Below, piece after piece: positions 1 through 6,943 of a stretch of DNA of 7,919 nt. Positions within the stretch are counted from its first letter, which is position 1. Each line of letters opens with the position of its first letter. Made by a program: the position numbers and the translations under genes. Origin of the DNA: Ruminiclostridium sp. (GTDB lineage: Bacteria; Bacillota; Clostridia; DSM-8532); the NCBI GenBank assembly GCA_003535195.1, contig DOHN01000067.1:1321-9239 (forward strand), in the 5' to 3' direction. Under the pieces are notes generated by a model, which worked only from the letters and a program-made list of their open reading frames with translations, did no database searches and was not told the origin of the DNA.

Positions 1-24
1 TTTCGAAGTCATTATGATTTAGCT

Positions 25-1167
25 TTATGACCCCAGCGTGATATTCTTTTCTTTGAGCCTGCGGTTGGTGATTCGCCTGACAATGGCGTAAATCACAGCA
101 AGAAGCGGCACCCCTAAAAGCATACCGGCAATTCCGAAAAGGCTTCCGCCCACAATAATGGCAAAAAGCACCCACACTCCGTCAAGACCAATGGAATTGC
201 CCACTACTTTCGGGTAAATCAAATTTCCTTCAATTTGCTGAAGTACAACAATGAATAAGATGAACCAAACCGTTCTGGGCGGGTCCGCCATCAGGATGAT
301 AAAGGCGGAAGGAATGGCGCCTATCCAAGCGCCCAGCACCGGGATGAGGCTTGTAATGGTTATCATGACGGCACAAAGAACGGCATAGGGAAATCTGAAC
401 AGAAGCATTCCAATGAACACTAAGAGGCCCAGTATTATTGCTTCGGTAAACTGACCCGAGATAAAATTCTGAAAAATCTTATTGGCTTGAGCGGCCGTAT
501 GAATCAGCTTAGCGGATGTCTTCTCGGGTATAAATGCAAAGATCAGCTTCTTCAAAATCAGTATCATTTTTTCCTTGGAAGCCAGCAGATAAACCGCTAT
601 AATCAAGCCCGTTATGAAGTTGATGATGCCGTTGGTAAGCCCCAGGGTAAAGGTAAGAATCTGAGGCAGCGCCGTGGAAATAAATTGACTCCCTTTGGTT
701 ATAATTTCATTCCAGTTGAAGGTGATATTGCTCCATAACCCCCCCGAAAGATGAAATCGATCGGCAAGGTTATTGAGGAATTTTTCAAGGGTCTTCAAAT
801 ATCCCGAAACATTGGCCGTGAGTGTTGATATGCTTTGGGTAAGCTGGGGAACGATAAAAAGGATGATACCCGTAAAAAAGGCCAGAAAAATGATGAAGGT
901 GGCAAGCAGGGACAAAGGTCTTTTCAGTTTTCTGACGAAAGGCTTTTTAGATCTTTCAACCCTATAAAAGACCTTTCTCTCTAAAAAACTCATTAAAATA
1001 TTAAGCACATAAGCAAAGCAGATGCCCACAATAAACGGCATCAGGATTGCCAGTACATATCCTGAAAAAATCAAAACCTGCCCGATATTGGACACTGCAA
1101 GGTAAAGCAATACGGCATACGAGATAAGAATAATATAATCCTTCCGCTTGCTTTCAGATTCTTTCAT
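25..1167 (-). CDS. AI-2E/PerM-family transporter, integral membrane protein
   Basis: This 380-residue protein has the length and layout of the AI-2E transporter family (PF01594). Two membrane segments lie near residues 11-57 and one at 85-108. A soluble stretch with predicted amphipathic helices covers about 110-165. Further membrane segments follow at about 172-196, 238-295, 298-315 and 331-363. Family-typical motifs are visible: LIPVLGAWIGAIPSA (274-287) and QQIEGNLIYPKVVG (310-323), followed by the glycine-rich GGSLFGIAGMLLGVPL stretch (340-355). Family members include TqsA, linked to AI-2 export, and cation/proton antiporter-like proteins; the substrate cannot be told from sequence. The ATG is the first possible start because an in-frame TGA lies immediately upstream. 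The start overlaps the ATPase stop by 14 nt, so the pair is very likely co-transcribed and translationally coupled. The family call is firm, the function is not. Confidence 0.93.
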   Translation of the reverse strand: MKESESKRKDYIILISYAVLLYLAVSNIGQVLIFSGYVLAILMPFIVGICFAYVLNILMSFLERKVFYRVERSKKPFVRKLKRPLSLLATFIIFLAFFTGIILFIVPQLTQSISTLTANVSGYLKTLEKFLNNLADRFHLSGGLWSNITFNWNEIITKGSQFISTALPQILTFTLGLTNGIINFITGLIIAVYLLASKEKMILILKKLIFAFIPEKTSAKLIHTAAQANKIFQNFISGQFTEAIILGLLVFIGMLLFRFPYAVLCAVMITITSLIPVLGAWIGAIPSAFIILMADPPRTVWFILFIVVLQQIEGNLIYPKVVGNSIGLDGVWVLFAIIVGGSLFGIAGMLLGVPLLAVIYAIVRRITNRRLKEKNITLGS

Positions 1168-3793
1168 TCACATCACCGCCTTTTCCTCCTTTATTATTAT
1201 GAGTATACCCAAACATCCTGCCCATCATCTTTTCCAGTTCAACAATCGGTATGATGGATAGGGAAAGTCCTGCTGCCATCAGAAAATAGTTTCCGGGCAG
1301 CGGCACAAGCTCAAAAATTTCATTGAGCCGGGGCGTATAGATGACCCCCAGGGACAAAACAAAGGAAGCCAGCATGGCAAAAAGCAAGTATTTATTATGG
1401 GTATGCAGCGTAAAAATGGATCGGGTACTGGATCTCAAATTTAAGGAGTGGAATATCTCGCACAGCGATAAGGTAAGAAACGCCATGGTCATACCCGTTA
1501 TGTGATTCCGGGCATTGCCGATGAAATAAGATATCAAAGTCAATACGGCAATCATTACACCCTGGTAGATCACTTTTGCACCCATGCCGCCGGCAAAAAT
1601 GCCTTCATCGGCATCCCGGGGCGGCTTCTCCATAATATCCCGTTCGGCTGTTTCCAGCCCCAGCGCGATGGCTGGAAATGTATCTGTGATCACATTAATC
1701 CAAAGGATATGAATGGGCGAAAAAAGCTGGATATTGACCACCGTGGCGGAAAACAGAGCCACCACCTCGCTTAAATTGGATGAAAGCAAAAACTGTATGG
1801 ATTTGCGGATATTTTCATAGATCCTGCGCCCTTCTTCCACTGCATAGACAATGGAAGCGAAATTATCATCGGCAAGAACCATATCTGAAACATTTTTACT
1901 GACATCCGTTCCCGTTATACCCATGCCTACGCCAATATCGGCTGATTTCAGGGCAGGTGCGTCGTTTACGCCGTCACCGGTCATGGCCGTTATTTTTCCC
2001 TTCTTTTTCCAGGCATTGACGATTCTCACCTTATGCTCGGGCTGCACACGGGCATAAACCGAATATTGCTGAATTTTTTCTTCAAATTCGTCATCGGACA
2101 TTTTTGAGATGTCCGAGCCTGTAACAGCCTGGCTTTCATCGGTTATAACCCCCAATTCCTTTGCGATGGCAACCGCCGTATCCCGATGGTCGCCGGTGAT
2201 CATTATGGGACGGATCCCTGCTCTCCTGCATTCTTCAATGGCTGCTTTGGCCTCGGGACGAACGGGGTCGATCATACCGGTAAGTCCTATGAATGTGAGT
2301 TCTTTTTCAAGATTCTCAGCAGAAGTATTCTGGGGGAAACTGTCCCAGTGCCTGAGAGCGGCCCCTAAAACCCGGAGGGCTTTTCCCGCCATATTTTTAT
2401 TCTGCTTCAAAACCTCCTCGCGAAGCTCATCAGTCAAAGGAATCTCTCCTTGATCGGTCAGTATCCGGGTGCATTTGTTCAAAATTTCGTCCGGGGCGCC
2501 CTTTGTATATTGAATAAATTTTTCCCCGGATTTGTGCAGGGTCGACATCATTTTTCTAATCGAATCAAAAGGAGCCTCCCCTACCCGGGGCATTTTTCCT
2601 TCCAGCTCATTTTTATTTTTATGATTGTCATTTCCAAACCGCACCAAAGCACTTTCAGTGGGTTCCCCCACAACAGCCCCGTCACTTTTGGACAGGGAGG
2701 CGTCGTTGCACAGGGCCATGGCCGCAGCCAGCTCTTCCCCAGGGCCGAATGCATCCACCACGGTCATTTTATTCTGGGTCAGGGTACCGGTTTTATCAGA
2801 GCAGATAATCTGTGTGCATCCCAATGTTTCCACTGCAGTCAGCCTTCTGATGATGGCATTGCGCCTGGACATTTTTGTAACGCCTATGGACAAAACGACC
2901 GTAACGACAGCCACAAGTCCTTCAGGGATGGCCGCGACAGCCAGGCTTACGGCAATCATAAACAGTTCCAGAATATGTTCTCCGGAAAAATCGCCGCTTC
3001 TTAATAAGCCAAAAACAAAAATGAACAGACTGATTCCCAAAACAGCGGCACTCAGCACCTTGCTAAGGGAAGCAAGTTTTTTCTGAAGGGGTGTTTTCTC
3101 CTCTTGGGTATGGGATATGATCCCGGCAATTTTCCCCATTTCAGTGGACATGCCCGTTCCCACCACTACGCCTTCACCCCGGCCATAGACTGCATTGGTT
3201 CCCATATAGGCCATATTATACCGGTCACCCAGAGGAATATCCTCTTTTTCAGCCGAAGCGATTGCCTGAATGCCCTTTTCGACAGGGACCGACTCACCTG
3301 TAAGGGAGGCCTCTTCAATTTTCAAGCTGGAGGCTTCAATAAGGCGCATATCGGCAGGTACGGCATCCCCTGCTTCTAGGAGCACAATATCACCAGGGAC
3401 GATTTCTTCTGACTTAATTTGAACAACCTGGCCGTTTCTCCTGACTTTCGAAAAAGGAGACGACATTTGCTGCAATGCTTCAATGGCCCTTTCGGCTTTT
3501 CCCTCCTGAATGACGCCTAAGACTGAATTCAACAGCACTACCAGCAAGATGATCGCGGTATCGGCAATTTCTCCGACAGCTCCTGAAACAATTGCCGCCG
3601 CAATGAGAACAATGACCATGGGATCAGCCATTTGAGCAAGCAGCCGGGCTATCAGGGTCATTTTCTTGCCTTCGGCAAGCCTGTTGCGGCCAAACCGGCT
3701 CAGTTTTTCTGAAGCCTGAGTCAGACTAAGCCCCTCCCGGGAAGTATTTTCTGATGCCAAAACGGCACCGATCTCTTCCAAATAATGCTTCAT
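1154..3793 (-). CDS. Calcium-translocating P-type ATPase, P2A (SERCA-like) type
   Basis: This full-length 879-residue pump is predicted to move Ca2+ out of the cytoplasm using ATP. It has an N-terminal cation-ATPase domain (about 1-55), the actuator motif TGES (165-168), the phosphorylation site CSDKTGT with Asp333, the nucleotide-domain motif KGAPDE (431-436), and the hinge motif TGDGVNDAP (605-613). Ion-site residues of both SERCA Ca2+ sites appear present: Glu291 in M4 (PEGL), Asn673 and Glu676 in M5, Asn700 and Asp704 in M6, and Glu779 in M8. This favours Ca2+ over Na+/K+ or Mg2+, though Mn2+ cannot be excluded. Two details are odd: M4 reads PEGLV rather than the usual PEGLP, and the tail is Gly/Lys-rich (868-874). 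The ATG follows AAAGGAG (3806-3812) at a longish 12-nt spacing, and no better in-frame start is visible. The AI-2E gene follows in the same operon. Confidence 0.96.
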   Translation of the reverse strand: MKHYLEEIGAVLASENTSREGLSLTQASEKLSRFGRNRLAEGKKMTLIARLLAQMADPMVIVLIAAAIVSGAVGEIADTAIILLVVLLNSVLGVIQEGKAERAIEALQQMSSPFSKVRRNGQVVQIKSEEIVPGDIVLLEAGDAVPADMRLIEASSLKIEEASLTGESVPVEKGIQAIASAEKEDIPLGDRYNMAYMGTNAVYGRGEGVVVGTGMSTEMGKIAGIISHTQEEKTPLQKKLASLSKVLSAAVLGISLFIFVFGLLRSGDFSGEHILELFMIAVSLAVAAIPEGLVAVVTVVLSIGVTKMSRRNAIIRRLTAVETLGCTQIICSDKTGTLTQNKMTVVDAFGPGEELAAAMALCNDASLSKSDGAVVGEPTESALVRFGNDNHKNKNELEGKMPRVGEAPFDSIRKMMSTLHKSGEKFIQYTKGAPDEILNKCTRILTDQGEIPLTDELREEVLKQNKNMAGKALRVLGAALRHWDSFPQNTSAENLEKELTFIGLTGMIDPVRPEAKAAIEECRRAGIRPIMITGDHRDTAVAIAKELGVITDESQAVTGSDISKMSDDEFEEKIQQYSVYARVQPEHKVRIVNAWKKKGKITAMTGDGVNDAPALKSADIGVGMGITGTDVSKNVSDMVLADDNFASIVYAVEEGRRIYENIRKSIQFLLSSNLSEVVALFSATVVNIQLFSPIHILWINVITDTFPAIALGLETAERDIMEKPPRDADEGIFAGGMGAKVIYQGVMIAVLTLISYFIGNARNHITGMTMAFLTLSLCEIFHSLNLRSSTRSIFTLHTHNKYLLFAMLASFVLSLGVIYTPRLNEIFELVPLPGNYFLMAAGLSLSIIPIVELEKMMGRMFGYTHNNKGGKGGDVNERI
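1173..1182 (-). promoter_or_regulatory. Ribosome binding site of the AI-2E gene, inside the ATPase coding end
   Basis: Read on the minus strand this is AAGGCGGTGA, nine of ten matches to the ideal AAGGAGGTGA, with 5 nt between its end and the ATG at 1167. A second, canonical AAAGGAGG lies further upstream at 1185-1192, 17 nt from the ATG, which is too far for normal initiation. Both lie in the codons for the Gly/Lys-rich tail of the ATPase. Confidence 0.6.
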
Positions 3794-3854
3794 AAGGATC
3801 GTTAACTCCTTTCGACCATTCAGAAATGCGCCTTTATATTAGGAAAACCTTAAA

Positions 3855-3882
3855 ATATTATTTGCCTTTTTGCCTATTTCAA
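3855..3882 (-). promoter_or_regulatory. Candidate sigma-A promoter for the ATPase/AI-2E operon
   Basis: On the minus strand TTGAAA (3877-3882) and TAATAT (3855-3860) are separated by 16 bp, each one or two mismatches from consensus. Transcription would start near 3848, giving an untranslated leader of about 55 nt before the ATPase ATG. This is the best promoter-like pair upstream of the operon. Confidence 0.5.
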
Positions 3883-3891
3883 TAATTTTTA

Positions 3892-3922
3892 TTCACAAAA
3901 AAGGTCTGCCATGTTGTATAAT
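3892..3922 (+). promoter_or_regulatory. Candidate promoter for the lipoprotein gene
   Basis: A perfect -10 hexamer TATAAT lies at 3917-3922. The nearest -35-like hexamer, TTCACA (3892-3897), matches five of six positions but with a 19-bp spacer, longer than the optimum, so this is a weak or factor-dependent promoter if real. A start near 3929 would leave a leader of about 220 nt before the ATG at 4152. No better plus-strand pair was found closer to the gene. Confidence 0.3.
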
Positions 3923-3970
3923 GAATAAAAGCGGTAAAATTATCCCTTTGCCCAAAAAACTCTGAACTTT

Positions 3971-4143
3971 ATCGGCAGCCTTTAATCCATGGTCCAGGTA
4001 TAAATAAAGAAAGCTTCCTGGAAATAGTCTAGATTTTATTCGTAAAGATACTCTGGTATCACTAAAAAACAAATGGCGCATTTAAAATAATTGCCTTAAC
4101 AGGCTTCCGGCTCCGCCGATTTAATGCAATGGTAAACAGGGAG
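3971..4143 (+). promoter_or_regulatory. Possible folded RNA leader upstream of the lipoprotein gene
   Basis: ATCGGCAGCC (3971-3980) can pair with GGCTCCGCCGAT (4109-4120), giving 10 base pairs with a 2-nt bulge. Inside this closing helix are TCCAGG/CCTGGA (3993-3998 with 4017-4022), GATAC/GTATC with a 4-nt loop (4047-4060) and GCCT/AGGC with a 4-nt loop (4093-4104). CTTCCTG (4014-4020), which overlaps the 3' arm of the first hairpin, can instead pair with CAGGGAG (4137-4143) of the ribosome binding site, with one G-U pair. The short hairpins are each expected by chance in a region this size; only the closing helix and the alternative pairing are suggestive. It matches no riboswitch class I recognise. 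Confidence 0.2.
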
Positions 4144-4151
4144 GATTACAT

Positions 4152-5480
4152 ATGGCGATGAAACAAAAACTTACCATTTTATCGTGTACCCTTGCCTGGA
4201 CAATTTCTCTTTTTACAGCCTGCGGCTTTAAGCCCAATGAAGTTGAGGAATATTCCATGGATTCGGGCAATAATTCAAATACATTTACTATTTTAGCTTC
4301 AGGTACCGAAACGATTCAGAATCAATTATCGGACCAGGAAAAACTGGACCATGAAATAAAAGGGTTATGTCTCATTTTAAGCCCCTATTTGGACCTGGAA
4401 AACAAACTCTTTGCAGGTGAGGAAAATGCAGATTTTCTTCAAAAGACACTGCTGAAAATTGAAAACACCGGCGAGCCTATACCGGTATCGGACTGGGAGA
4501 AGGCTATCCGGATTATTTTTTCTTTTGAAAACAAAGACCATTTATCGGTGAATATGTATATTTCGGATTTTGAAGAAAATGGTGTAATAGAAAGGCAATA
4601 TGCCGTTTCCGGCCTGATGAAGCTCCTGACCCTGAGATATCCTGATCTGACACTTGAGAGTAATTATGATAATGTCAAAAAGTCAGAGATCATACCGGAT
4701 CTCGACGATATCAGCGACCCCTATCAAATCCTCATACGCCAGGCTTATTGCCTTGGTTTTGCAGATATTACCGTGGACTCGGAAAGATTATTCCGTCCCC
4801 AGTCTCCTTTAAATTCAGGTGAAGCCGTTTCCATGCTTTACCGAGTATTAACCAATTTAGGCCTTCCCCAAACCGCCCACGAAGATTATCTGAAGGCCAG
4901 CCATACGGCCCTGCTTTCCTCCGCTCCAAACACCTCTGTAGAATCCTTTGAAATCTTTTCTCTTGAAGACATCACCACCGAATATGATATTTATTTGTCA
5001 AATTTAAAAAAATTGAATAACAGCACTGCAAGAAAAAAGCTGGACCTGTTAAGAACGGCAGAAAGTATCATATACTGCGGCTCTGAAAACGAAATATACG
5101 ATGAAAACCTCGCCCTAGAGCAATGGCGCCAAATCCTGCATGAAATATTTGGTATTGAACCGGAGAAAATCGAACCCCATCTGTGCTATGAAACCAATGG
5201 CACCCTGCCCTATGATGTGGCTGCAATCAGTATTTTTACGCTCCTTGAAACAGATAAGAGCAATGTAGCCAAAGATGCCAATTCAGAAGAGCTGGAAAAT
5301 GCCCGCAATGTCATACCACAATTTGATACGGCCAGAGACAAAAGCAAATTTGCGCAAATGTTCTCCTCAGGTCTGTTAGACGGCTTATATCAAATTCCCG
5401 GATTTACCCCCCAGAGGCCTGTCAACAAGGCAGAAGCGCTGCTCGTTGTGAAGCGGCTGATCCAGAAGATGTCTATTTAA
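4152..5480 (+). CDS. Predicted lipoprotein with degenerate S-layer-homology-like segments
   Basis: I do not recognise this 442-residue protein as a named family. The N-terminus looks like a lipoprotein signal: Lys4 and Lys6, a hydrophobic stretch (7-22), then LFTAC with Cys24 as the likely lipidated residue; Phe at -3 is atypical. A polar linker follows (about 25-60). Residues 186-233 resemble an SLH domain, with DISDPYQILIRQAYCLGFAD, then FRP (214-216), then a helix starting at SPLNSGEAVSMLYRVL. The C-terminus (391-438) repeats this pattern, ending QRPVNKAEALLVVKRLI. Weaker echoes occur near 109-123, 144-162 and 317-333. The likely location is outside the membrane, with a role in envelope structure or wall binding by inference. 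The first ATG is chosen because AGGGAGG (4138-4144) lies 7 nt upstream; a second ATG two codons on is less well placed. The gene end overlaps the hydrolase gene by 8 nt tail-to-tail. Confidence 0.85.
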   Translation: MAMKQKLTILSCTLAWTISLFTACGFKPNEVEEYSMDSGNNSNTFTILASGTETIQNQLSDQEKLDHEIKGLCLILSPYLDLENKLFAGEENADFLQKTLLKIENTGEPIPVSDWEKAIRIIFSFENKDHLSVNMYISDFEENGVIERQYAVSGLMKLLTLRYPDLTLESNYDNVKKSEIIPDLDDISDPYQILIRQAYCLGFADITVDSERLFRPQSPLNSGEAVSMLYRVLTNLGLPQTAHEDYLKASHTALLSSAPNTSVESFEIFSLEDITTEYDIYLSNLKKLNNSTARKKLDLLRTAESIIYCGSENEIYDENLALEQWRQILHEIFGIEPEKIEPHLCYETNGTLPYDVAAISIFTLLETDKSNVAKDANSEELENARNVIPQFDTARDKSKFAQMFSSGLLDGLYQIPGFTPQRPVNKAEALLVVKRLIQKMSI

Positions 5481-6171
5481 TAAGCTTTGAACGCGCAAAA
5501 TCAAAAAGCGTCTGATTGATAATTTCATGCCCCTGTTCATTGGGATGAATGCCATCCTCACACAGGTAATTATAATAATCGCGATGCATCAGGAAGGGCT
5601 GGCGGACATCGATCAGGTCGCAGGAAAGAGCGATGGACAAATTCATAATAGCCAGGCTGTAGCTTTCATGGTGACGATAAATCAATTCCTTATCACCAAG
5701 CCACTTTAAAATTGCCTCTCCGTTGAGGCCCTTTGATATCCAGTTAAAATATTTTTCGGAATGAATTGGCGGAAGATTCATCAATATCGGCGTTATGCCG
5801 TGGTTTCTCAAGGCCTGCACCATATCTGCAATACAGTTTTTAAAAACTTCCAGCGTAGTATTGGGCTGGTGCTCTCTATCGGGCTGTTCTGCCACGTCGG
5901 CCCATTTAAAATCGCAGTCATTCCCGCCGAATTCCAAAATAGCCATGTCGGCATCAACACCCTTTTCCAGGGCATTTAGCATCAGTTTTCTGGCTTTTGG
6001 CGCAGTCATGCCGAATTTTGCATTGTTTTTTACATCCATTCCCAGTTGGGCCATCTTCTCCACGGCGCCATCCCGCTCCAAATACTTGTACTTATGGCGG
6101 CCGGCATCATAAATAATCCCTTTTAAAACCGAATCTCCCCATACCGCAATATTCTTTGTCATATTAAACAT
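5473..6171 (-). CDS. SGNH/GDSL-type hydrolase (lipase/esterase family), cytoplasmic
   Basis: This protein of 232 residues is a predicted esterase-like serine hydrolase. Numbering from a GTG three codons upstream (6180), block I is WGDSV with nucleophile Ser17. The block II glycine is Gly58 (AKFGMT), block III is GGNDCDF with Asn87, and block V is DGIHPNEQGH with Asp209 and His212. The complete catalytic set suggests an active enzyme. There is no signal peptide or membrane segment, so it should act in the cytoplasm. The substrate is unknown; relatives remove acyl or acetyl groups from lipids, sugars or peptidoglycan. The ATG at 6171 is preferred: AGGAAG lies 8 nt upstream, whereas the GTG at 6180 overlaps that same sequence. 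The gene is a single unit with its own promoter candidate and ends tail-to-tail with the lipoprotein gene. Confidence 0.9.
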   Translation of the reverse strand: MFNMTKNIAVWGDSVLKGIIYDAGRHKYKYLERDGAVEKMAQLGMDVKNNAKFGMTAPKARKLMLNALEKGVDADMAILEFGGNDCDFKWADVAEQPDREHQPNTTLEVFKNCIADMVQALRNHGITPILMNLPPIHSEKYFNWISKGLNGEAILKWLGDKELIYRHHESYSLAIMNLSIALSCDLIDVRQPFLMHRDYYNYLCEDGIHPNEQGHEIINQTLFDFARSKLIK

Positions 6172-6212
6172 GATATACACTTCCTAAATTACATGATCTA
6201 GTTTCAAATACC

Positions 6213-6241
6213 ATGTTATATTATTGTTTATATGATGTCAA
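6213..6241 (-). promoter_or_regulatory. Candidate promoter for the SGNH hydrolase gene
   Basis: On the minus strand a perfect -35 TTGACA (6236-6241) is followed after 17 bp by TAACAT (6213-6218), four of six matches. A 15-bp spacing to TATAAC is an alternative -10 with five matches. The start would be near 6206, about 35 nt before the preferred ATG. Confidence 0.45.
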
Positions 6242-6262
6242 TAATATTTATAGTAATATTGA
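6238..6262. promoter_or_regulatory. Dyad spanning both -35 boxes, possible operator
   Basis: TCAATA (6238-6243) and TATTGA (6257-6262) form an inverted repeat with a 13-bp spacer, 19 bp centre to centre, or about two helical turns. Each arm overlaps one of the two divergent -35 hexamers. TAATATT also occurs as a direct repeat (6242-6248 and 6254-6260). The symmetry is partly forced because both -35 boxes begin TTGA, so the operator reading is tentative. Confidence 0.25.
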
Positions 6263-6287
6263 ATAGTTTTCTACTTTACATTATACT
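6259..6287 (+). promoter_or_regulatory. Candidate sigma-A promoter for the DUF1836 gene
   Basis: TTGAAT (6259-6264) and TATACT (6282-6287) are separated by the ideal 17 bp. The start would be near 6294, leaving a leader of about 35 nt with AAGGAG (6315-6320) 8 nt before the ATG. This promoter lies back-to-back with the hydrolase promoter. Confidence 0.55.
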
Positions 6288-6328
6288 TTTGATATACTTA
6301 ATGATTTTAAAAAGAAGGAGCTAAAAAA

Positions 6329-6937
6329 ATGCCGTCATTGCAGGATTTCCTGATAAATTGGGCCGATGAACTGGAGCAATATAGAACGCCGTCATGGAAT
6401 ACATTTCCGGATATTGATCTTTACATGGATCAGGTCATAACCTGGCTTGAAAGGCAAATGGGTATTTTTTCGCAGCAGGACGGAGAAAAACCGGTCACGC
6501 CTTCGATGATCAACAATTATGTAAAAAATCAGGTTATTCCGCGGCCTGTCCAAAAAAAGTATACCCGTGATCACCTGGCATATCTGATCGCAGTTTTAAA
6601 TCTGAAACAGGTGCTTTCCCTATCGGATATTACAAAGCTCATTGCAAAGCTGACATCAGAAAAAGATGTTGAGACCATATACGAGCAATTTGCGCAAATG
6701 CAGGTTGAGGCGCTGCGTATCACTGCCGAAAGAGTGAAGAAGCTTTCAGAAATGTCCGAGGGGGAACCCGATAATCAAGAGACCGAGGAAAAATTCTGCA
6801 ATCTTGCACTTAAGCTTTCTCTTGAAGCCAATTCCTATAGTATGGCGGCAAAAGCAATTCTCAATAAGATAACGGTAAAAAAAGAAAAAGCAGCAAATGG
6901 AAAGGACAGAGAGAAATCAGAGAAGGGTAAAGCTTAA
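6329..6937 (+). CDS. DUF1836 domain protein, MerR-like helix-turn-helix regulator
   Basis: This 202-residue protein matches the DUF1836 family (PF08876) of small Bacillota proteins with a MerR-like DNA-binding fold. The putative DNA-binding region is residues 56-105: VTPSMINNYVKNQVIPRPVQKKYTR, followed by a helix around DHLAYLIAVLNLKQVLS and then LSDITKLI. The segment NNYVKNQVIPRP followed by KKYT is the family's typical signature. An upstream part (1-48) contains a Tyr/Trp-rich stretch, and residues 112-178 are largely helical and could mediate dimerisation. The last 20 residues are highly charged (Lys/Glu-rich) and probably disordered. No membrane segment or metal-binding cluster is visible. 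Start and ribosome binding site are unambiguous. The target is unknown; autoregulation, or control of the divergent hydrolase gene, is a reasonable guess from the shared promoter region. Its stop lies 6 nt from the convergent stop of the next gene. Confidence 0.88.
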   Translation: MPSLQDFLINWADELEQYRTPSWNTFPDIDLYMDQVITWLERQMGIFSQQDGEKPVTPSMINNYVKNQVIPRPVQKKYTRDHLAYLIAVLNLKQVLSLSDITKLIAKLTSEKDVETIYEQFAQMQVEALRITAERVKKLSEMSEGEPDNQETEEKFCNLALKLSLEANSYSMAAKAILNKITVKKEKAANGKDREKSEKGKA

Positions 6938-6943
6938 AGTCGG

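Larger units (their letters stand above)
3794..4151. other. Divergent intergenic region, 358 bp, no convincing gene
   Basis: This region separates the leftward ATPase operon from the rightward lipoprotein gene. It holds the ATPase ribosome binding site (3806-3812), two back-to-back promoter candidates whose -35 boxes lie 9 bp apart, and several inverted repeats in the part transcribed toward the lipoprotein gene. The only open frame of note, a 62-codon minus-strand frame at 3893-4081, has no ribosome binding site at a useful distance and no recognisable protein features. No Rho-independent terminator with a T tract was seen. Confidence 0.7.

Noticed and set aside
2450..3004. 184-codon open frame antisense to the ATPase gene
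   Set aside because: It lies opposite the most conserved part of a clear P-type ATPase and has no recognisable motifs, so it is a by-product of that gene's codon use.
3893..4081. 62-codon minus-strand open frame in the intergenic region
   Set aside because: It has no ribosome binding site near its ATG and no recognisable protein features, and it overlaps both promoter candidates and the leader pairings.
4093..4104. GCCT/AGGC hairpin before the lipoprotein gene as a terminator
   Set aside because: The stem is only 4 bp and no T tract follows.
6178..6180. GTG start for the SGNH hydrolase
   Set aside because: The GTG overlaps the AGGAAG ribosome binding site; the ATG at 6171 has that site at an 8-nt spacing.
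5347..6700. The same 14-mer AATTTGCGCAAATG (with a 12-bp palindrome) at 5347-5360 and 6687-6700
   Set aside because: Both copies lie inside coding sequence and encode FAQM in unrelated proteins; one such match is not surprising in a window this size.
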